From Planktothricoides sp. SR001 (GTDB taxonomy: Bacteria > Cyanobacteriota > Cyanobacteriia > Cyanobacteriales > Laspinemataceae), in NCBI RefSeq assembly GCF_001276715.1, contig NZ_LIUQ01000006.1:2707-66706 (forward strand): a DNA stretch of 64,000 bases, in the 5' to 3' direction. This document shows positions 1 to 11,942 of the stretch, piece by piece. Every line of letters starts with the position of its first letter. Within the stretch, counting starts at the first letter, position 1. The notes under the pieces are model-generated. The model was not told the DNA's origin and searched no databases. It saw nothing but the letters and a program-made list of their open reading frames with translations. The position numbers were made by a program, and so were the translations under genes.

Positions 1-32
1 AAGTTCTCCCGCTTTTTTGGTGATTTGGGTCA

Positions 33-3000
33 GTTTCAATCCCTAATAGGGATTCAATATAGTTGCAACAATGCTAGGCCGCGACCGGCGTAGGCGGCAG
101 GAAAGTTTCAATCCCTAATAGGGATTCAATATAGTTGCAACGCATCAGAAAACTACACTTAAATGGAGCGATAGCGTTTCAATCCCTAATAGGGATTCAA
201 TATAGTTGCAACTGGAATCAAATTAAGGAGAAAATATAATGAGTTTTAGTTTCAATCCCTAATAGGGATTCAATATAGTTGCAACTTTTCTCAGTCGGGC
301 GATCGCTTTCGAGATGGCCGTTTCAATCCCTAATAGGGATTCAATATAGTTGCAACGACTAAGCAAGCCTTCGGCGCAGCGTAGAAAGAATAGTTTCAAT
401 CCCTAATAGGGATTCAATATAGTTGCAACGCGCGATCGACATCATTGCCACGGAAGGTCCTGAGAAGTTTCAATCCCTAATAGGGATTCAATATAGTTGC
501 AACCTTGATAATTTCTATCAGATTGCTCCAACATTTTTTGCGTTTCAATCCCTAATAGGGATTCAATATAGTTGCAACTCCGGGATTACCGCCTAAAGGT
601 TGGGGCGATCGCCAAGTTTCAATCCCTAATAGGGATTCAATATAGTTGCAACTATGGGGTGAGTCTGATAGCGATCGCCCACACAAGCGTTTCAATCCCT
701 AATAGGGATTCAATATAGTTGCAACGGGAAAGTCTGGGATTGTGGGCATGACAGACTAAAACGTTTCAATCCCTAATAGGGATTCAATATAGTTGCAACG
801 CCGATAGCCGATACAACATATCAGCTATCCGTAAGTTTCAATCCCTAATAGGGATTCAATATAGTTGCAACCGGGGATTGAGTTTCAGCCGTCCCAATCA
901 AAAGTTGGGTTTCAATCCCTAATAGGGATTCAATATAGTTGCAACCATAGAGGTTCGGGATTCATCATCCGTTGATGATTTTGTTTCAATCCCTAATAGG
1001 GATTCAATATAGTTGCAACTCTTTCTCAGTTTTCCAGTTTTCCGTTTTGATTCCAGTCAGTTTCAATCCCTAATAGGGATTCAATATAGTTGCAACTAAT
1101 TCATCCAAAAATTTAATTTTAGGTAAATAGTTTCAATCCCTAATAGGGATTCAATATAGTTGCAACGTTAGCCCCCGGTGCAAAGCAGTAGTCTCTAGCC
1201 GTTTCAATCCCTAATAGGGATTCAATATAGTTGCAACGATCTTGGAAGCTGAGGCTAAGGCTGCCCAGTGGGGTTTCAATCCCTAATAGGGATTCAATAT
1301 AGTTGCAACACGCTAATTCAATGGTACTGCTGAGTTGGCCGATGGGTTTCAATCCCTAATAGGGATTCAATATAGTTGCAACCATCCTAACTTGCCAGCC
1401 CTATCGCAACCAACCACGTTTCAATCCCTAATAGGGATTCAATATAGTTGCAACAATACAGCCGCACATCAGGAAAAGAGCGATCAACGTTTCAATCCCT
1501 AATAGGGATTCAATATAGTTGCAACTTCTCTCCTTTTATATATGTATATATATAGGGAAATTGGGTTTCAATCCCTAATAGGGATTCAATATAGTTGCAA
1601 CGAATTTCGCCGGCCTGACACTTCTTAAATGCCGCACGTTTCAATCCCTAATAGGGATTCAATATAGTTGCAACATCCCCGATAAATTTTGCAGGGAATT
1701 TCGCCGGCCTGTTTCAATCCCTAATAGGGATTCAATATAGTTGCAACAATATATTTTCTAGCAAGCTGTTAAAAAAAAAAAAAGTTTCAATCCCTAATAG
1801 GGATTCAATATAGTTGCAACAAAGTAGAAATCCCAAAATATTCTAGATCCTTTTGAGTTTCAATCCCTAATAGGGATTCAATATAGTTGCAACTCTTTTC
1901 CTGGTGGGCCTTGCCCCGCTGGGTTGCGTTTCAATCCCTAATAGGGATTCAATATAGTTGCAACAGCGAATCATTCACGGCGATATATCGTCGGCAAGCG
2001 TTTCAATCCCTAATAGGGATTCAATATAGTTGCAACGGACCCGAACCCCAGAGCCCAGACGAGACAGAAAACACAGTTTCAATCCCTAATAGGGATTCAA
2101 TATAGTTCCAACTTTTTAAAATCCTGCAAAAATTGTCCCTTGCTGAGGTTTCAATCCCTAATAGGGATTCAATATAGTTGCAACCGAAATCGAAAATTGT
2201 GCCATACTCAAAAATTGTGTTTCAATCCCTAATAGGGATTCAATATAGTTGCAACGTTGACCAGCGCCATTGATGAGGAATTAGCCCGGTTTCAATCCCT
2301 AATAGGGATTCAATATAGTTGCAACAAACCTTGCTACTGATAGCTTTCGGCGGATTCTCTCGTTTCAATCCCTAATAGGGATTCAATATAGTTGCAACTG
2401 TAGGCTGACACGCCCTCGGTTTCAATCACAACGGATGTTTCAATCCCTAATAGGGATTCAATATAGTTGCAACGAAATCAGGCTCTTTACCATCTCGTAG
2501 GCGTTGGTTTCAATCCCTAATAGGGATTCAATATAGTTGCAACTCTAAGGCGTCACTTGATATTGGCCAAGGCTTGTTTCAATCCCTAATAGGGATTCAA
2601 TATAGTTGCAACATTTTTCTGAAATGATGAATCTAGCCATTCAGCACATCGTTTCAATCCCTAATAGGGATTCAATATAGTTGCAACTCGGGGTGCATTG
2701 TACCGGATGCGGGCCAATGCCTGTTTCAATCCCTAATAGGGATTCAATATAGTTGCAACTTTGGCAGGGCTTTTGGATTCCCATAAATTCGATTGGAAGT
2801 TTCAATCCCTAATAGGGATTCAATATAGTTGCAACAAATGGATTGGTAGACCGGCTGCGGGCCCCATAAATGTTTCAATCCCTAATAGGGATTCAATATA
2901 GTTGCAACTAGGTAGAGAATTAATTAAGGAGAGAAGATATTATGTTTCAATCCCTAATAGGGATTCAATATAGTTGCAACTGTTTGAGTAGTTGGCTCTG

Positions 3001-6000
3001 ATTTTTCCTGCGGTGGTTTCAATCCCTAATAGGGATTCAATATAGTTGCAACAATTATTTCACCGTGGCAGGGCTGAGGATGGCAAAGTTTCAATCCCTA
3101 ATAGGGATTCAATATAGTTGCAACAAATCCTTATTATGCAAGATTCTCCACTGAATCCCGTTTCAATCCCTAATAGGGATTCAATATAGTTGCAACGCAT
3201 CAAAGCTGGCAGAAATTTAATAGCTACACCCGTTTCAATCCCTAATAGGGATTCAATATAGTTGCAACTCTACCGGGGCGTAAATCCATCTGTCACAGTT
3301 GTATCGGTTTCAATTTCACAGCTTTATCATGGCATTGCCAAGCCATTTCCAAGCGTAAATCCATCTGTCACAGTTGTATCGGTTTCAATCCCTAATAGGG
3401 ATTCAATATAGTTGCAACCGATTGAAATTCCCTCGGATGCTTGCTCATCAGTCGAGTTTCAATCCCTAATAGGGATTCAATATAGTTGCAACGATTTGTC
3501 CAGACGGTAGCAATGCTACTACAATAGTTTCAATCCCTAATAGGGATTCAATATAGTTGCAACGCAAATGGAAATTTTGTAATTTGCTCAATAGGCGGGT
3601 TTCAATCCCTAATAGGGATTCAATATAGTTGCAACAGTTCAGTGACCTGCGCCACGATCTTTCTAGCAATCAGTTTCAATCCCTAATAGGGATTCAATAT
3701 AGTTGCAACATGCAGCGGACGGACTCTGGACAATCGAAAATTGGGACGTTTCAATCCCTAATAGGGATTCAATATAGTTGCAACTTAATGCACTAAATCA
3801 GCAAATTGAATCGGCAAATGTTTCAATCCCTAATAGGGATTCAATATAGTTGCAACAGGAACCGTAGTGAATGCAACGCCATAAGCCAACCAAGTTTCAA
3901 TCCCTAATAGGGATTCAATATAGTTGCAACCGCCACCCGCTTTAGAGGTGGTGCTGATGAGGTAGTTTCAATCCCTAATAGGGATTCAATATAGTTGCAA
4001 CGAATTCAAGAATTAGATGATTTTATTACAGATGGAAGATGAGGTAGTTTCAATCCCTAATAGGGATTCAATATAGTTGCAACGATACAGATCGATAACG
4101 TGGTCAGGAAAAATTTTAGTTTCAATCCCTAATAGGGATTCAATATAGTTGCAACTTGATATGTTGGTTGCACCATACGCCAAAGCTGGGTTTCAATCCC
4201 TAATAGGGATTCAATATAGTTGCAACTTCTACAGAGATTTTCCCGGCAGTGCCTTCGCCGGGTTTCAATCCCTAATAGGGATTCAATATAGTTGCAACGC
4301 AATAATTAGGCAACCTAAATATGCTTATTCTAGTTTCAATCCCTAATAGGGATTCAATATAGTTGCAACGCGATCGCTGGGTTGTTTACCCAGTTATTTT
4401 TGAGTTTCAATCCCTAATAGGGATTCAATATAGTTGCAACAAGATAAGTTTGATTTTTCATTGCTACCTCACAAGTTTCAATCCCTAATAGGGATTCAAT
4501 ATAGTTGCAACCTGAATAAGCTGTCAGAATTACGGGCAAAAGAGTGCGTTTCAATCCCTAATAGGGATTCAATATAGTTGCAACGAGCAAACAGCCCTAT
4601 AAGCGGATGCAGTCTCTCCAGTTTCAATCCCTAATAGGGATTCAATATAGTTGCAACCCTAAGAAATCTCGTCAATACCGCGAGTTTTGTGGTTTCAATC
4701 CCTAATAGGGATTCAATATAGTTGCAACCTCCAGATGATTGGCAAATTCTGGGAAATATTGCTGGTTTCAATCCCTAATAGGGATTCAATATAGTTGCAA
4801 CCAGCGGCGGATGATTGATATGGAAGAACGCAGAAGTTTCAATCCCTAATAGGGATTCAATATAGTTGCAACTGGGTGACCAGGGTATTCAAGGACCAAA
4901 AGGAGACGTTTCAATCCCTAATAGGGATTCAATATAGTTGCAACCTTTATGAGTAATTTAGTATTTCACTCGCTGAATGTTTCAATCCCTAATAGGGATT
5001 CAATATAGTTGCAACTCTACAGTAATCGGTCTACCGAGTAACATTCGGTTTGTTTCAATCCCTAATAGGGATTCAATATAGTTGCAACAAAAAAATAGAA
5101 TCGGTTTTATATGAATTCTTTTTGTTTCAATCCCTAATAGGGATTCAATATAGTTGCAACTGTATCAACAATTGCAAATTGAAGGCCAAAAAATGTTTCA
5201 ATCCCTAATAGGGATTCAATATAGTTGCAACTGTGAGGCTCGGTGAGAGTTAGTGCTAAGTCACGAGTTTCAATCCCTAATAGGGATTCAATATAGTTGC
5301 AACAGCCTTACGCCATACCGATTCTGAGCGACATAGGGTTTCAATCCCTAATAGGGATTCAATATAGTTGCAACTTTATTGGTCAACATGGGATTTGAAA
5401 AAAATCTGGTTTCAATCCCTAATAGGGATTCAATATAGTTGCAACAAAGTGATCGCCAGCAAAGCCAGTGGAAATTAGCAGTTTCAATCCCTAATAGGGA
5501 TTCAATATAGTTGCAACTTTTCAGCAATTCTACGTTACGGCGTCCGGTTAGGAGTGTTTCAATCCCTAATAGGGATTCAATATAGTTGCAACATCTTTTT
5601 ACTAGATAGCCAGATAGCCGATAGCCAGATAGTTTCAATCCCTAATAGGGATTCAATATAGTTGCAACGATATCCGATGCGAAAATAATTGGATTACTGG
5701 GAGTTTCAATCCCTAATAGGGATTCAATATAGTTGCAACCTGTACTAAAATTGTCAGCCAAATTACAACAGGGCTGCGTTTCAATCCCTAATAGGGATTC
5801 AATATAGTTGCAACTCAAGCGCCCTTTGCAGTTGTCGATTTTTTTTCAGTTTCAATCCCTAATAGGGATTCAATATAGTTGCAACGGTCTAATGCAATCC
5901 TTTAAGTCAGCAATTTTTGTTTCAATCCCTAATAGGGATTCAATATAGTTGCAACTAGTGGAAGGCAAGCAAGTCATCCGCATTGAGGAAGTTTCAATCC

Positions 6001-9000
6001 CTAATAGGGATTCAATATAGTTGCAACGCGTCGTTTTCGGGGTTGTAGGGTTTTGCAATGGTGTTTCAATCCCTAATAGGGATTCAATATAGTTGCAACA
6101 TTTGGAAGTAAGAAAAAAGTATCCCCGCGTAGCTTGCGTTTCAATCCCTAATAGGGATTCAATATAGTTGCAACCAAATCTACTTTCAGGTTTACCAGAA
6201 TCGGTTGCTAGACGTTTCAATCCCTAATAGGGATTCAATATAGTTGCAACATTTTTTGACCCACATTCGGGACATTTGGGGCCATCAAGTTTCAATCCCT
6301 AATAGGGATTCAATATAGTTGCAACTATCATGGGAGGTATCCCTCGGAAAAGGGATCGATGTTTCAATCCCTAATAGGGATTCAATATAGTTGCAACTCC
6401 GTTTTCGGGTTGGATGATGAACCTCTAAAACCAGCGTTTCAATCCCTAATAGGGATTCAATATAGTTGCAACTATGCCGTGACATAAAATCTCTAATTAG
6501 TTTTTGCTCTGTTTCAATCCCTAATAGGGATTCAATATAGTTGCAACTGACTTTCTGCGATATAATCAGAGTAGTCAAAAATTTGTTTCAATCCCTAATA
6601 GGGATTCAATATAGTTGCAACCTGCCATATAAATGTAATTAATGTTTAATTACAAGTTTCAATCCCTAATAGGGATTCAATATAGTTGCAACGCGATCGC
6701 TTGCTGATCGGTTTTTTTCCAGATGTTTCAATCCCTAATAGGGATTCAATATAGTTGCAACAAAATGCCATCATTACCCCGGCTGAACTGCTTAATGTTT
6801 CAATCCCTAATAGGGATTCAATATAGTTGCAACGGGTAAGTCTTTAAGAGCGATCGCCTCTCACCTTTCGGGTTTCAATCCCTAATAGGGATTCAATATA
6901 GTTGCAACTCTTCAAAAATTGCATAGGATCCATGAGTAGGATGGTGTTTCAATCCCTAATAGGGATTCAATATAGTTGCAACTCACCACAAGGAGCCCTT
7001 TATGATTTCAATTGTATGTTTCAATCCCTAATAGGGATTCAATATAGTTGCAACATCCGTTGATATGGTTCGGTCTTATCGGCTAGATGTTTCAATCCCT
7101 AATAGGGATTCAATATAGTTGCAACATTGTCTAGCGAGTGTGAGGCATGGCAGTGGCGTGTTTCAATCCCTAATAGGGATTCAATATAGTTGCAACTCGG
7201 AAAATTGGTGAGGCTATCAAAATAGGTGCGGAGTTTCAATCCCTAATAGGGATTCAATATAGTTGCAACTTAAGCCGCCATTTGATAGCCATGTTTTTGG
7301 TTCTGTTTCAATCCCTAATAGGGATTCAATATAGTTGCAACCTGATAACGACGCTCAAATTTACTTTCAGGTCTATCAAGTTTCAATCCCTAATAGGGAT
7401 TCAATATAGTTGCAACGGTAATTAGGTGGTATTCTAAAAGTATCAAAAAAATGTTTCAATCCCTAATAGGGATTCAATATAGTTGCAACTTTGCTTTGCA
7501 ATCTTTTCTGCTTCTTTGATTGAATATTCGTTTCAATCCCTAATAGGGATTCAATATAGTTGCAACGCTCCTGTTGTACCGATGATGGTAAGCCAAGAAA
7601 GTTTCAATCCCTAATAGGGATTCAATATAGTTGCAACAAAAGAAACCTGCCATTTTTTGGCAGTTTTTACTCTTTGGTTTCAATCCCTAATAGGGATTCA
7701 ATATAGTTGCAACTATTCGCTTAGTTTTTGATGGAAAAATTGATATTGTTTCAATCCCTAATAGGGATTCAATATAGTTGCAACTTGAATCCAGCGAACC
7801 CGAAACAAAGTCAACATCTGTTTCAATCCCTAATAGGGATTCAATATAGTTGCAACCAGATTAGTGTTAACCCCGTGGACTTTTTTAAATCCGTTTCAAT
7901 CCCTAATAGGGATTCAATATAGTTGCAACCCTTGTCTACCCCCGATGGTTGCAATTGGAAATCACAGTTTCAATCCCTAATAGGGATTCAATATAGTTGC
8001 AACCGCAGTTTCAACAGCACCGGGAAATGGTCGTGTCCGTTTCAATCCCTAATAGGGATTCAATATAGTTGCAACAGTAAATGGATTGATGCGTACACGC
8101 CAAACTTTGAAGTTTCAATCCCTAATAGGGATTCAATATAGTTGCAACTATATAGATAGGCTACCACTGAGTACAGATATTTCTGTTTCAATCCCTAATA
8201 GGGATTCAATATAGTTGCAACCTGGTCAATTCCGGTTATCTCCCGAAGAAGGGCAGGGTTTCAATCCCTAATAGGGATTCAATATAGTTGCAACGCGCGG
8301 ATAAAAGATTATGAAATGTTTCTAGAAAAAAGTTTCAATCCCTAATAGGGATTCAATATAGTTGCAACCTGATCTCGCAAAGGCTTCTGTTGTAGCTCTA
8401 TCTGTTTCAATCCCTAATAGGGATTCAATATAGTTGCAACTTACCGAGTTCAAGGAATCCGCAAAAACAATTTATGGTTTCAATCCCTAATAGGGATTCA
8501 ATATAGTTGCAACTGTGCCGATGGTGGCACCAGTAAGCCATCAAGTTTCAACTCATCTGTTTCAATCCCTAATAGGGATTCAATATAGTTGCAACAAATT
8601 TTGCATTTTGGTCTCCAGTTTTGCTTTCGATGTTTCAATCCCTAATAGGGATTCAATATAGTTGCAACACGAAAAAACAAGTTATTTGTTTGAATAATTT
8701 TTGTTTCAATCCCTAATAGGGATTCAATATAGTTGCAACGAATCAAATTAAGGAGAAAGTACAATGAGTTTTAAGTTTCAATCCCTAATAGGGATTCAAT
8801 ATAGTTGCAACCTTTTTTTGGTAACTGTGTTACAATGAAAATAAAATGTTTCAATCCCTAATAGGGATTCAATATAGTTGCAACGCCAAAGAACTTTGGC
8901 AATCATTAGAGGTTTTGATGTTTCAATCCCTAATAGGGATTCAATATAGTTGCAACTCAATCGAATAAAAATCCAATAATTCAAAAAATTGTTTCAATCC

Positions 9001-11583
9001 CTAATAGGGATTCAATATAGTTGCAACTATCCGGGTGCCAGAGAGTATCGCTGAAGACGTGAGTTTCAATCCCTAATAGGGATTCAATATAGTTGCAACC
9101 TAACCCTTGATTTGGCTAAAGAAGCCATTTTAATGTTTCAATCCCTAATAGGGATTCAATATAGTTGCAACTTGGTTTTGCAAATAGTAGTGCGGCTCCG
9201 CCCGCGGTTTCAATCCCTAATAGGGATTCAATATAGTTGCAACGATACAGCAACCGATACCGCCACCACTGCGATCGCGTTTCAATCCCTAATAGGGATT
9301 CAATATAGTTGCAACTATGAAGTTATTCAATTAGATGCTGGGCAATTGTTGTTTCAATCCCTAATAGGGATTCAATATAGTTGCAACTCCGTGTATGTGA
9401 TCAATCCCAGTGAATTGCTGAAAGTTGTTTCAATCCCTAATAGGGATTCAATATAGTTGCAACCCGAAACAATAGGGGGCATCTCCTATTGTCTGCGTTT
9501 CAATCCCTAATAGGGATTCAATATAGTTGCAACTGGTGTGACTGGTGGATGCCTTCCGAGGGATATGCAGTTTCAATCCCTAATAGGGATTCAATATAGT
9601 TGCAACTTTTGTTTTGGGGATTTAGCCTTTAGCCGCTTCGAGTGTTTCAATCCCTAATAGGGATTCAATATAGTTGCAACTGTGGAAGCACTTAGATCCG
9701 TTGGGTTGGGTGGCTTGTTTCAATCCCTAATAGGGATTCAATATAGTTGCAACTTAGCAGAATATATTTATGGCGATCGCGATATTCAGTTTCAATCCCT
9801 AATAGGGATTCAATATAGTTGCAACTTTTATCTCTATTTTTTGGCCATTTCTTAAGCCAAGTTTCAATCCCTAATAGGGATTCAATATAGTTGCAACGAT
9901 AAGGCTGTTGGCTTTTAAGGGTTTTTTGCCAGTAGTTTCAATCCCTAATAGGGATTCAATATAGTTGCAACTTGTAAGAGATGGGAACTAGATTCCATCG
10001 TGGACGGGTTTCAATCCCTAATAGGGATTCAATATAGTTGCAACCACAAATTACTGGCAATATCTCTGGCAATGCAGCGGTTTCAATCCCTAATAGGGAT
10101 TCAATATAGTTGCAACATTTTCTCTAGCTGGCGATTGTCGGAAAGATAAGTGCAGTTTCAATCCCTAATAGGGATTCAATATAGTTGCAACCTTTACCAA
10201 GTTCTTAAACTTGGTAAATTCGGCATCGGTTTCAATCCCTAATAGGGATTCAATATAGTTGCAACTGATCACTGTTTTTATGGCTTATAATCTGTTGTAA
10301 GTTTCAATCCCTAATAGGGATTCAATATAGTTGCAACTGGTTCGGTTTTATCCGCTAGGTGCCCGTGGTAGGGTTTCAATCCCTAATAGGGATTCAATAT
10401 AGTTGCAACCCCGGTTTGCTCCGTGTTCTTGTTAGAGTGGTGAATCGTTTCAATCCCTAATAGGGATTCAATATAGTTGCAACTTGTCGTTGATTCGTGA
10501 GGCAAGAAAAGTAGGGTGTTTCAATCCCTAATAGGGATTCAATATAGTTGCAACTCATCGTAGGGATTTTCAATTTGTCGAATTGACTGTGAGTTTCAAT
10601 CCCTAATAGGGATTCAATATAGTTGCAACACTAAGTAGAAAAAATCACGCGATCGCTGTTAAGATCGTTTCAATCCCTAATAGGGATTCAATATAGTTGC
10701 AACAAATTTTGTCCATCCGTACTACCAAGGGGCGATCCGTTTCAATCCCTAATAGGGATTCAATATAGTTGCAACGAAGCCTTAGCCCGTGTGTATCGCG
10801 ATTCTTGGTTAGTTTCAATCCCTAATAGGGATTCAATATAGTTGCAACAGCTTAGGGCGATGGGTTTAATCAATTGGTCTGTTCCTGTTTCAATCCCTAA
10901 TAGGGATTCAATATAGTTGCAACGCCTAGAGATGAAAGATGGGCTGCGATCGCTCTCAGGGTTTCAATCCCTAATAGGGATTCAATATAGTTGCAACACA
11001 TGGAATTCTAACCAATTTGAAAGTGCCAAGTTGCGTTTCAATCCCTAATAGGGATTCAATATAGTTGCAACCAGCTTTTTCGGCCCACAAGCGCATCCGT
11101 TTTTGGTAGTTTCAATCCCTAATAGGGATTCAATATAGTTGCAACTCTATCCCATTTTAGAGGTTAAAAAATGCTTGATCTGGTTTCAATCCCTAATAGG
11201 GATTCAATATAGTTGCAACGTTACTCAAAAATTGCCTGCTCTACCGGCTTTCGGGCGTTTCAATCCCTAATAGGGATTCAATATAGTTGCAACTCCAGTT
11301 TACCTTGTCAAGCTTGCCACCTTCGTTTGTTTCAATCCCTAATAGGGATTCAATATAGTTGCAACTGCTACTGTAAAGTTTTATTAGTTACAAATTGCCG
11401 TTTCAATCCCTAATAGGGATTCAATATAGTTGCAACTTGGGGGTTGAGTCTAAGGGCAATTCCCCACGGGTTGGTTTCAATCCCTAATAGGGATTCAATA
11501 TAGTTGCAACTGCTCATCTTTTGAAGCCCGCAAAAATTCATCAACCGTTTCAATCCCTAATAGGGATTCAATATAGTTGCAAC
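33..11583 (-). CRISPR. CRISPR array, about 158 repeats of 37 bp
   Basis: On the plus strand the repeat begins GTTTCAATCC and ends TATAGTTGCAAC, 37 bp, with an internal inverted repeat AATCCCT/AGGGATT around a 3-nt loop. I counted about 158 full copies by hand. Spacers are mostly 32-40 nt, with two of 45 nt. Nearly all repeats are identical; the copy at 2076-2112 has TTCCAAC instead of TTGCAAC, and one unit at 3278-3389 is irregular. Read on the minus strand the repeat ends ATTGAAAC, the usual 8-nt 5' crRNA handle of cyanobacterial type I-D/III arrays, so transcription should run leftward. Bases 1-32 look like part of another spacer, so the array probably continues outside the window. No cas genes are visible, so the type cannot be assigned. 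Short open frames across the array are translations of the repeat. Confidence 0.98.
3278..3389. other. Off-register spacer integration scar in the CRISPR array
   Basis: Between the full repeats at 3232-3268 and 3382-3418 lie 113 bases instead of the usual 34-38. They contain a direct duplication: 3278-3314 is identical to 3353-3389. Each copy is 37 bp, made of the last 29 bases of the left spacer plus the first 8 bases of the repeat (GTTTCAAT). Between the copies is a unique 38-nt segment (3315-3352), the length of a spacer. The bases just outside the duplicated copies differ, so the duplication is exactly 37 bp, the repeat length. I infer insertion of a spacer with the normal stagger but 29 bp away from the normal boundary. 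Confidence 0.85.
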
Positions 11584-11942
11584 TGGCCGGGGCTCGGAAC
11601 CCTTGATTTATTTAATTTTCCAGGTTCATTTGCGCGAATCGACTTCATCATACCATCAAAGCCCCCAAACTTGTCAACAGACCTCAAACCTGAATCAAGC
11701 AAAACCCTCACTCACAAAGGATTTCAGGATTTGCGCGGATCGGTTCGAGACTCAAAAACTCTCAAACCTCGACCCCATAAACAGTTCAGAGGAAAAAATG
11801 CCCTGCCCTGTTTTTACACCCACCCCTCCGCGCAAATATCCCCTGACGCAGATTGCGGGTCAACCTCTATTATACCCCGCCCATAACCAACCGCAAAACC
11901 GATAAGCACCCATCCCCATAACCTAGCCGATTCAGACCGTTG
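11584..11942 (-). other. CRISPR leader and flank up to dusA
   Basis: This 359-base stretch joins the last repeat to the dusA stop codon. It has no repeat-derived sequence and no convincing gene; open frames starting in the array run through it only by chance. The part next to the array (about 11604-11626) is AT-rich and a promoter-like pair lies at 11647-11677, both expected of a leader. The repeat polarity puts the leader on this side. No other structure was seen between 11680 and 11942. Confidence 0.6.
11647..11677 (-). promoter_or_regulatory. Candidate leader promoter for pre-crRNA
   Basis: On the minus strand TTGACA (11677-11672) is followed after 19 bases by TATGAT (11652-11647), close to the sigma-70 consensus. 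Transcription would start near 11640, about 57 bases before the first repeat, and proceed into the array. The spacing is a little long; no experimental start is known. Confidence 0.55.

Noticed and set aside
2418..2427. GTTTCAATC inside the spacer at 2399-2436 as a second off-register scar
   Set aside because: Spacer length is normal and no flanking duplication was found; 9 bases may be chance.
8544..8558. 45-nt spacer 8514-8558 with internal GTTTCAA as a scar
   Set aside because: Neither neighbouring spacer shares its last bases, so no duplication supports it; left as an odd-length spacer.
1140..11413. Many open frames of 60-120 codons across the CRISPR array with repeated LGIET or QSLIGIQYS peptides
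   Set aside because: They are translations of the repeat and random spacers; each contains two to four copies of the repeat-encoded peptide.
11521..11905. Two overlapping open frames from the last repeat into the leader
   Set aside because: No family similarity, no ribosome site, and one starts inside a spacer; the region is better explained as CRISPR leader.
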